5,469 bases of DNA. It comes from Anaerolineae bacterium (lineage in GTDB: Bacteria; Chloroflexota; Anaerolineae; Aggregatilineales; UBA3940). This document shows, in pieces, positions 1 to 5,036 of the stretch. The position numbers were made by a program, and so were the translations under genes. Within the stretch, counting starts at the first letter, position 1; each line of letters starts with the position of its first letter. The notes below the pieces were generated by a model. It saw only the letters and a program-made list of their open reading frames with translations. It made no database searches and was not told the DNA's origin. Where the stretch lies: contig JAFGNO010000157.1 in the NCBI GenBank assembly GCA_016926985.1, positions 1-5,469 of the forward strand, written 5' to 3'.

Positions 1-458
1 CCCTGGTGAAACCGCCGGTAAGCAATCGACCAGGTCCATGGTGTCATGATGACCAGGCCAACCCTCGCCGGTTCAATGATCACTTCGGGCACACCAATGA
101 TGCCACGTACAACAACATAATAGAGGGGCGTCAATGCTATCAGCAGGTGAAGGGCTGTCAGCCCGAAACCCACGCGCATCATAAAGCGGCGGATTTTGAT
201 ATAGGAAGGCCAGTCCCGGCTCAGGGCGGTGGATGCAGCCAGCAGCATAATAATGGGGGATTCAATGATCAACGCCAGGGGAAAGACTACCCCACCGTAT
301 GCGGCCAGGTGGATTTCAGGATCGGCCAGGCGTGCAATCACTGCGCTTACCGCGGGCAGCTCAAGTGACATCAGCATCCAGCTGGCTGCCAGAGGCCACC
401 AGGTGCTCGCAACCTGACGCAGGGTCAGCGGTGATTGTGAGTCTGAGGCGTCAGCCAT
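1..458 (-). CDS. MATE/ANK-like polytopic membrane transporter, N-terminal 152 residues (3' end beyond window)
   Basis: The frame is open from ATG 458-456 to the left edge, giving 152 complete codons, and a Shine-Dalgarno AAGGA (466-470) sits 7 nt upstream. The product is strongly hydrophobic, with likely membrane segments near residues 20-42, 51-76, 94-122 and 131-147. A charged loop around residues 79-92 (SRDWPSYIKIRRF) separates the second and third. No signal peptide precedes the first segment, as is usual for inner-membrane transporters. The 'LARLADPEI-hLAAYG'-type connection between helices 1 and 2 (residues 42-55), the ESPIIMLL stretch (66-73) and the 'AYRRFHQG' end (146-153) resemble bacterial members of the MOP flippase superfamily related to MATE and ANK (progressive ankylosis) proteins. 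These act as exporters or flippases in the cytoplasmic membrane. Family assignment is from remembered patterns; the substrate cannot be inferred. It lies downstream of the lexA terminator on the same strand, so it is probably transcribed separately. Confidence 0.7.
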   Translation of the reverse strand, partial: MADASDSQSPLTLRQVASTWWPLAASWMLMSLELPAVSAVIARLADPEIHLAAYGGVVFPLALIIESPIIMLLAASTALSRDWPSYIKIRRFMMRVGFGLTALHLLIALTPLYYVVVRGIIGVPEVIIEPARVGLVIMTPWTWSIAYRRFHQ

Positions 459-520
459 TCCAGAATCCTTGTGCGGCGTTAGATATCAGGGTTTTCGGGT
501 CAGAGTGTATCGCATCTGGC

Positions 521-557
521 AAATAAAAAACACGTGCTCGACAGGGTCGAACACGTG
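521..557 (-). terminator. Rho-independent terminator of lexA
   Basis: Read on the minus strand, a 12-bp stem (arms 546-557 and 531-542, one G-T wobble) closes a 3-nt loop CCT (543-545). It is followed at once by TTTTTTATTT (530-521). The stem begins and ends with the palindrome CACGTG. It begins 23 nt after the lexA stop codon and ends 62 nt before the start of the membrane-protein gene, so it should insulate that gene from lexA transcription. On the plus strand the hairpin is preceded by A residues and followed by no T-tract, so it is unidirectional. Confidence 0.93.
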
Positions 558-580
558 CCGCATACTTTGAGCCTCTGTAC

Positions 581-1222
581 TCAGGTTTTTCTTAGCACCG
601 CGACAACCCGTCCCTGAACCCGCACCTGTGCGGGGTTTTCAATATAAATCGGTGCCATATTCGGGTTGGCGGGCTGCAGGCGGATTCGTTCATTCTCCCT
701 ATAAATCCGCTTCAGCGTTGTTTCCTCCCGATCCTTTAACCAGACAGCAACCAGATCGCCGTTTTTGACATCTTTGTGAGGGCGCATGATGACGATATCA
801 CCGTCGCCGATCATGGCATCAACCATTGAATCTCCCTGTACCTGGAGTGCGAACAAATCTTCCTGTGGGGTAACCAGGTCTTTGGTAAGCTCGATAGCTT
901 CATCATCGCCAAAAATCTTAAAATCACTGGACGGAACAGGAACAGGTTCGCTGGCCACAATGCGCCCCACTAATGGGATGCGAAACATGTTTTCAGAGGG
1001 CCGCTGGGCGGTGAGCCTTAAGCCCCTGGACACCTCGCGGTCGCGGTTGATCAACCCCTCTCGTTCCAGTTTGTTCAGGTTGTAGTTTACTACCGAGGTC
1101 GATGTAATCTTGCAGGCCTTACCGATCTCTCGGATAGTTGGTGGGTAGCCGTTTTCCTCAATAAATTCGCCAATAAACTTGAGAATTGCTTCCTGGCGTG
1201 CTGATAATTTAACTTCCGCCAT
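581..1222 (-). CDS. lexA: LexA, SOS-response transcriptional repressor and self-cleaving serine peptidase
   Basis: LexA represses DNA-damage genes and cleaves itself when stimulated by RecA filaments. The 213-residue length is typical. The N-terminal winged-helix domain spans about residues 1-70, with a recognition region at 29-58 (PPTIREIG then TSTSVVNYNL) and a wing ending in SRGLRL. A linker leads to the S24-type peptidase domain. Ser132 in QGDSM and Lys171 in TTLKR form the expected Ser-Lys dyad. By alignment the scissile bond is Ala90-Ser91 in GRIVASEP, where nearly all LexA proteins have Ala-Gly. I chose ATG 1222-1220 (MAEVKLSARQ), which has an excellent GGGAGGG site 6 nt upstream. The frame can be extended to an ATG at 1291, but that codon overlaps the promoter -10 element and cannot lie on the transcript. 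The gene is monocistronic, bounded by its own operator and terminator. Confidence 0.97.
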   Translation of the reverse strand: MAEVKLSARQEAILKFIGEFIEENGYPPTIREIGKACKITSTSVVNYNLNKLEREGLINRDREVSRGLRLTAQRPSENMFRIPLVGRIVASEPVPVPSSDFKIFGDDEAIELTKDLVTPQEDLFALQVQGDSMVDAMIGDGDIVIMRPHKDVKNGDLVAVWLKDREETTLKRIYRENERIRLQPANPNMAPIYIENPAQVRVQGRVVAVLRKT

Positions 1223-1228
1223 TTTCTT

Positions 1229-1235
1229 CCCTCCC
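1229..1235 (-). promoter_or_regulatory. lexA ribosome binding site (decides the start codon)
   Basis: GGGAGGG on the minus strand lies 6 nt before ATG 1222-1220. It fixes the start at MAEVKLSARQ and argues against the 23-residue N-terminal extension that is open upstream. Confidence 0.9.
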
Positions 1236-1289
1236 GACTCGTGCAGACAGGCCAAAATCCTATTAGCACATGAGTTCGAATTCACTGGC

Positions 1290-1319
1290 ATTATATCACG
1301 AACGTGCGTTCTAAGTCAA
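1290..1319 (-). promoter_or_regulatory. lexA sigma-70-type promoter
   Basis: On the minus strand a -35 element TTGACT (1319-1314, five of six consensus bases) is followed after 18 nt by a perfect -10 TATAAT (1295-1290). Transcription should start near 1283, giving an untranslated leader of about 60 nt before the ATG at 1222. The spacer holds the LexA operator, so repressor binding would block polymerase directly. Confidence 0.88.
1300..1311. promoter_or_regulatory. LexA operator (SOS box), GAAC-N4-GTTC type
   Basis: GAACGTGCGTTC is a perfect palindrome of half-sites GAAC (1300-1303) and GTTC (1308-1311). With flanks it reads CGAACGTGCGTTCT, matching 13 of 14 positions of the Bacillus-type consensus CGAACRNRYGTTYG. 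It sits wholly between the -35 and -10 of the lexA promoter. Together with the lexA gene this supports negative autoregulation. It is 200 nt from the start of the divergent signalling gene, so control of that gene is not indicated. I saw no second intact box in the window. Confidence 0.9.
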
Positions 1320-1462
1320 GAAGGGAAGCCAGGCAGCTGCTGTTTGCAGTTTCAGTCAACTGGACGGGCACAGCGGAAACCTGATTTATCGTGCTGTGTG
1401 TGGTGATAGGCCGTCCGGCTTTTCCGGTCCGGAGTAACACTACCTTTATGGGCTTTACGGTG

Positions 1463-1468
1463 TATAAT
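1463..1468 (+). promoter_or_regulatory. Candidate -10 element for the signalling operon
   Basis: A perfect TATAAT (preceded directly by TG) lies 42 nt before the proposed GTG start of the receiver-GAF gene. The expected -35 positions (about 1439-1446, reading ACTACCTT) do not resemble TTGACA, so the promoter would be weak, activator-dependent or read by another sigma factor. Three TCCGG copies (1414-1418, 1423-1427, 1428-1432) lie just upstream and could be an activator site. The rest of the 288-nt divergent region 1223-1510 holds the lexA leader, promoter and operator; I see no RNA gene or further reading frame of note in it. Confidence 0.5.
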
Positions 1469-1510
1469 GCGGCTAAAGGATCCAGACCAACCAGCAATGT
1501 GGGGATACCA

Positions 1511-2710
1511 GTGACCGAGAAAAAAGACTTTGTTCTGATAATCGATCAGGATGACGACGAGCGGGAAATGCTGGTCGAGGCGGCGCTTGAGCCATTTGGA
1601 TACAGGGTAGAGACTGCCGCCGATGGTGGGGCCGGGCTTTCCGCTGTGAAAGAAAAACCACCTGATATCATTATTCTGGATTTGCATCTTGAGGGATTGA
1701 GCGGACGCGATGTAATGGCTGCTCTCCAGGCTCAATCGCAGGATGTACCGGTCATTTTGCTTGCCAATCACGGCGCTGAAAAGGAGGCGCTCCAGGCATT
1801 CCGGTTGGGCGCAAAAGATTATCTGGTCCGTCCGTTCCGGGAAGCAGAGTTGATCCAGGCCGTTGAACGGGCTTTGAAAGAGGTCCGCCTCAAACGTGAC
1901 CGGGAGAACCTGCTCCAGGAAGTGCAGGTGGCAGCAGGAAAAACACAGCGCCACCTGCGTGAATTGAAAACGCTGATGCATATTGGCAAAAGCATTACTA
2001 CCTTGCGGGCGCTCAACGAAGTGTTCCAGCAGGTTATCCGGGCGGCTGTGACCCTAACCAGCGCAGAGGCAGCAGGCTTCTTTCTCCGGGATGATCAATC
2101 TGGCAAGCTTGTCTTGCGGGCAGGTCAGAATCTCAGCCCCGGCCTTGCACAGCAAATGGGAAAACCGGTCGCAGATGACCTGACATCGCTGGTAATGGCC
2201 TCAGGGGAGACATTTGTTGCATCTGGTGAAGGACTGACTCGTTACAAGCCTGCGCAGGCAAATGCCACATCAGTCATCTATGCTCCTCTTGTTGTCCATG
2301 AATCTGCAATCGGTATTCTCTGGATTGCCAATGAGAAACGCACCTTTGAGGACCATATGCCGGATCTGGTGACGGCGCTGGCTGACTATGCAGCTATTGC
2401 AGTTGTAAATGCCCGGCTCTTTATGACCATGCAGGAGAAAAATCGCCAGTACGAACAGATGGCAAAGCGGTTGGAAGAATACGGGGAATCGGTCACCGGC
2501 GGGCCCGTTGACACCAAATACCGCGATTATCTGGTCCGGCTTCGCGCCCCTCTGACCACCCTGCTGGCCAATATGAATCTGTTTCGTACTGGCGAGATGG
2601 GCAAGCTGATCAGCTCTCATCAGGCGGCAGTGGATGTGATGCACCGCCAGCTCACCGAATTAATTGACACCTTGGACAATATGATTCCGCCAGATACCGG
2701 CGGATTATAA
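1511..2710 (+). CDS. Receiver-GAF signalling protein with a C-terminal histidine-less DHp-like helix region
   Basis: The 399-residue soluble product has no membrane segment. Residues 5-124 form a CheY-like receiver: acidic pocket near Asp12/Asp14/Asp15 and phospho-acceptor Asp57 (IIILDLHLEG). The conserved Thr/Ser is Ala85 (LLANHG) and the conserved Lys is Arg107 (LVRPF), so phosphorylation or switching may be altered. A charged linker (123-151) that could be a coiled coil leads to a GAF domain at about 152-304, ending LADYAAIAVVNARLF. Residues 337-391 resemble a histidine-kinase dimerization hairpin (LRAPLTTLLA, against VRSPLTAILS in the next gene), but the histidine position is Val342 and no ATPase domain follows. 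I start at GTG 1511 because the receiver begins there and GGGGA lies 5 nt upstream; GTG 1499 is the alternative. The frame is open back to GTG 1391, but this precedes the TATAAT at 1463. It lies 16 nt before the kinase gene, its probable partner. Confidence 0.85.
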   Translation: MTEKKDFVLIIDQDDDEREMLVEAALEPFGYRVETAADGGAGLSAVKEKPPDIIILDLHLEGLSGRDVMAALQAQSQDVPVILLANHGAEKEALQAFRLGAKDYLVRPFREAELIQAVERALKEVRLKRDRENLLQEVQVAAGKTQRHLRELKTLMHIGKSITTLRALNEVFQQVIRAAVTLTSAEAAGFFLRDDQSGKLVLRAGQNLSPGLAQQMGKPVADDLTSLVMASGETFVASGEGLTRYKPAQANATSVIYAPLVVHESAIGILWIANEKRTFEDHMPDLVTALADYAAIAVVNARLFMTMQEKNRQYEQMAKRLEEYGESVTGGPVDTKYRDYLVRLRAPLTTLLANMNLFRTGEMGKLISSHQAAVDVMHRQLTELIDTLDNMIPPDTGGL

Positions 2711-2726
2711 AGGCCGGGCCATTACT

Positions 2727-4631
2727 GTGAACAACGACCAGATCCTGATCGTCGATGACAGCACCCAGATGCGCGACTTCCTGGCCAAGGTAGTGCTTGG
2801 CCCGGAGGGATTCAGCATTGAGCTTGCCCGTAATGGCGCCGAGGGACTGGAAATTGCCCTGGAGGTAAACCCGGCGCTGATCATCACCGACTACGCAATG
2901 CCAGATCTGACCGGACTGGAGATGGTTGAAGAACTGCGGAAAGCAGGGCGCAACATCCCGACCATTCTGATTACCGCGGAAGGCTCTGAGGATATTGCGG
3001 TGCAGGCCCTGCGTGCGGGGGTCATGGATTATTTTGTCAAACCCTTTGATCCCCTCGCGTTGCTCAACGCCATCAACCGCATTCTGAAGGCTGCCAAAGT
3101 TGGCTCAATCCAGCTGGGCGTTCCCGATCAGCGGCGGATGCAGGCACTGAATACCCTGATTGCTGTGGGCAAATCAGTGACCGCGCTTCATGACCTTGAA
3201 ACAATTCTGGGGCAGGTTTTAGAGGGAGCTATCTACCTCTGTGGAGCAGAGGAGGGCTCTATCATGCTGGTCGATCACGAAACTGACGAGCTGTATGTTC
3301 ATGTCTCCAAAAATCTTCAGGAGGGGCTGATAAATCACCGGCTGCTTGTTCAGGATAGTCTGGCAGGGCGGGTGGTCAGCAGCCGGCAGCCATTGCTGGT
3401 TAACACTGATAAGATGGAGCGAATCCATACAGGTCATCTTGTCAAAAGCCTTCTTTATGTCCCTCTCCAGATTGGCGACCAGGTGATTGGTATTCTGGAT
3501 ATTCACAATCGGATGTCTGACTCCCCCATTTCGCGGCAGGATGTAGGGATTATTGCTGCGCTGGCAGACTATGCTGCGATCGCCATTACCAATGCCCGGC
3601 TGATTTATGACATTAATTCTGCCTACACTCGCCTGGATGCTACGCTTTCTGGATTGACCACCCCCTTCTTTATTCTGGATTCAAACCGCCAGCTTTTGCT
3701 TTGCAATAAAGCTTCCTATATCTGCTTTGACAACCTGGGCGATGAAGATGATCCCACCGGGAGGAATTTAAGCGATATCTCAAGCAATAAGTCGTTGATC
3801 AGCCTGATTGACTGTGTGGAGCGCGGTGAGACTTTCATAGGCGAAGTGCCCATTGCCGATCGGACCTATATCATGCATGTCAGCCCGTCCGAGCACATTG
3901 GTATGGCCGTGATGATGCAGGATGTCACCCATTATAAGGAGCGCGATAGGGAAAAAAGCGAGCTTATTCTGACCGTGTCTCACCAGGTGCGCTCGCCCCT
4001 GACCGCCATCCTTTCCTATATCGAGTTCCTCAACAAGACCGGAAACCTGAATGTCAACCAGCTTGAGTTTTCTTATCAGGTCAGGCGAAATGTACAGTTG
4101 ATCACTGACACGATCAATGGTCTGCTTGACCTTGGACGTATTGAAGCCGGGGTAACCCAGCTGCGGGAACCAGTCTCGGTTGCCGGGGTCGCCCGGTATG
4201 CGGTTGAAGCGCTGAAGGGGGAAGTCGCCTCACGAGGCCTGTCACTGGATATGAAAGTCGAGGAGCATATCTCGGAAATGCTGGGGGATTCGGCTCAATT
4301 GAGGCAGGTGTTCGTCAATCTGGTTGAAAATGCAATCAAGTACACACCATCTGGCGGCAAAATCAGTGTGGCAGTTGAGGAGCGTGAACATCAGATCATC
4401 GCTCAGGTATCCGATACCGGGATTGGGATCGATCCCAAAGATCAACCCCGGATTTTCGACAAATTCTATCGCGCAAAAGGGGTGGCCGCAAAAGGCTACC
4501 AGGGGACAGGTCTGGGGCTGAGCATCGTCAAAACGATTGTTGAGGAACATGGTGGTCGGATCTGGGTGGAAAGTGTTCTGGGTTCGGGGACAACCTTTAC
4601 CATTATTTTCCCCGTGGCAGAGGCCTCATGA
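2727..4631 (+). CDS. Soluble hybrid histidine kinase: receiver-GAF-PAS-HisKA-HATPase
   Basis: The 634-residue protein lacks membrane segments, so it should sense a cytoplasmic signal. Residues 4-122 are a complete receiver: Asp10/Asp11, phospho-acceptor Asp55, Thr83 and Lys105 (VKPF). A GAF domain covers about 138-293, a PAS-like domain about 300-402, and HisKA about 408-475 with phospho-acceptor His419 in SHQVRSPL. The HATPase has the N box (NLVENAIKYTP, 531-541), G1 DTGIG (563-567), F box (FDKFY, 577-581) and G2 GTGLGL (593-598), so all catalytic boxes are intact. The residue after His419 is Gln rather than the usual Glu. The start is GTG 2727, directly before the first receiver strand (NNDQILIVDD). 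The ribosome site is weak: AAAGG at 2709-2713, overlapping the previous stop, suggests coupled translation. The receiver at the N-terminus may be phosphorylated by another kinase and tune activity. No DNA-binding output regulator is encoded in the window. Confidence 0.93.
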   Translation: MNNDQILIVDDSTQMRDFLAKVVLGPEGFSIELARNGAEGLEIALEVNPALIITDYAMPDLTGLEMVEELRKAGRNIPTILITAEGSEDIAVQALRAGVMDYFVKPFDPLALLNAINRILKAAKVGSIQLGVPDQRRMQALNTLIAVGKSVTALHDLETILGQVLEGAIYLCGAEEGSIMLVDHETDELYVHVSKNLQEGLINHRLLVQDSLAGRVVSSRQPLLVNTDKMERIHTGHLVKSLLYVPLQIGDQVIGILDIHNRMSDSPISRQDVGIIAALADYAAIAITNARLIYDINSAYTRLDATLSGLTTPFFILDSNRQLLLCNKASYICFDNLGDEDDPTGRNLSDISSNKSLISLIDCVERGETFIGEVPIADRTYIMHVSPSEHIGMAVMMQDVTHYKERDREKSELILTVSHQVRSPLTAILSYIEFLNKTGNLNVNQLEFSYQVRRNVQLITDTINGLLDLGRIEAGVTQLREPVSVAGVARYAVEALKGEVASRGLSLDMKVEEHISEMLGDSAQLRQVFVNLVENAIKYTPSGGKISVAVEEREHQIIAQVSDTGIGIDPKDQPRIFDKFYRAKGVAAKGYQGTGLGLSIVKTIVEEHGGRIWVESVLGSGTTFTIIFPVAEAS

Positions 4632-4663
4632 CGCAGGGTGAGCAGATGGGTACGGGGACATGA
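4628..4663 (+). other. 11-codon reading frame bridging the kinase and DUF2007-like genes (possible coupling leader)
   Basis: ATG 4628-4630 overlaps the kinase stop TGA (4629-4631) as ATGA. The frame runs 11 codons (MTQGEQMGTGT), and its TGA (4661-4663) overlaps the next gene's ATG (4660-4662), again as ATGA. AGAGG (4619-4623) lies 4 nt before its ATG. Such an arrangement could carry ribosomes from the kinase gene to the downstream start. A short frame can arise by chance, and I see no reason to think the peptide itself has a function. Confidence 0.3.
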
Positions 4664-5001
4664 TAAGAAAACTGCTGGAAAAGCTTGGCCTTATTGTTTC
4701 TGATGATAACCCGGTTGGTATGACCGCCTGGGAGGCGGCGCTGACCACCTATGATGAAGTGCAGGCGGCTATTGCAGCTTCGAGGCTTGGCGACGAAGAC
4801 ATTCCTGTACAGGTCAGAAAAGAAGCCGCCGGCAGTGTCCTGCCTGTTGGGGTGGGCATTCTTGGTCGTATCGATGTGATGGTGCCGGAGGTCTTTCTAT
4901 CCCAGGCCCGGGCTGTTTTAGACGACACACTGGGAGCAAGCCCGGAGGGAAACGACAATAGTTTCTCTGAGGGAAATGGCGATTGTTCCCCTGAAGGCTG
5001 A
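4660..5001 (+). CDS. DUF2007-like small protein (putative signal-transducing protein)
   Basis: The 113-residue protein has a core at about residues 22-90 shaped like DUF2007: a 'WEAALTTYDEVQAAIAAS' strand-helix, then IPVQVRKEAAG (48-58), a short Leu/Gly/Val-rich strand, and IDVMVPEVFLSQARAVL (71-87). In DUF2007 proteins this fold resembles small regulatory ferredoxin-like domains such as PII; the biochemical role of the family is not settled. The start ATG 4660 is the only one possible, since an in-frame TGA lies at 4639-4641; GATGGG (4645-4650) is a fair ribosome site 9 nt upstream. Residues 94-113 are a low-complexity acidic/polar tail built from an octapeptide repeat (EGN-D/G-N/D-S/C-x-S/P). 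Its location directly after the kinase suggests a role in the same signalling system, but that is inference. The family call comes from pattern memory, not a search. Confidence 0.7.
   Translation: MIRKLLEKLGLIVSDDNPVGMTAWEAALTTYDEVQAAIAASRLGDEDIPVQVRKEAAGSVLPVGVGILGRIDVMVPEVFLSQARAVLDDTLGASPEGNDNSFSEGNGDCSPEG
4945..4997 (+). repeat. Codon-aligned 24-nt imperfect tandem repeat in the tail of the DUF2007-like gene
   Basis: Units 4945-4968 and 4969-4992 match at 18 of 24 positions and share the first eight bases GAGGGAAA. A third truncated unit, GAAGG, begins at 4993 just before the stop codon. The units are in frame and encode EGNDNSFS and EGNGDCSP, then EG. Each unit also has partly complementary ends: GAAAC/GTTTC in the first and GGGAA/TTCCC in the second. 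The transcript could therefore form two short hairpins in a row. Confidence 0.7.
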
Positions 5002-5036
5002 TCCTTTTTCTACTGTTTGTGGGGTAGTGAAAACAC

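Noticed and set aside
6..368. Plus-strand 120-codon frame
   Set aside because: It is antisense to the membrane-protein gene. Its product is rich in His, Gln, Asn and Gly with no domain-like pattern, as expected of a shadow frame.
459..520. Promoter for the membrane-protein gene
   Set aside because: TACACT and TTGCCA can be found but not at suitable spacing to each other, so no promoter is called.
931..952. GAACAGGTTC inside lexA as a second SOS half-site pair
   Set aside because: The half-sites are separated by 2 nt, not 4, and the site lies within coding sequence.
1271..1285. Palindromes TTCGAA/GAATTC near the lexA transcription start as a second LexA operator
   Set aside because: Only one GAAC half-site is present, with no GTTC partner at 4-nt spacing.
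1223..1291. N-terminal extension of LexA by 23 residues from an ATG at 1291
   Set aside because: The codon overlaps the perfect -10 TATAAT of the lexA promoter, so it would not be transcribed. A strong GGGAGGG site and the normal LexA N-terminus support the ATG at 1222.
1391..1510. Longer start (GTG 1391) for the receiver-GAF protein
   Set aside because: The added 40 residues show no domain pattern, lie largely upstream of the TATAAT at 1463, and the receiver fold begins at 1511.
1352..1981. Minus-strand 209-codon frame
   Set aside because: It overlaps the receiver-GAF gene on the opposite strand, has no ribosome site I could see, and has no recognisable family.
4242..4550. Minus-strand 102-codon frame
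   Set aside because: It lies wholly inside the HATPase-coding part of the kinase gene, where the plus-strand frame carries all catalytic boxes.
4993..5010. Possible terminator after the DUF2007-like gene (AAGG-CTGAT-CCTT followed by T residues)
   Set aside because: The stem is only four base pairs and the T run is short, too weak to call a terminator.
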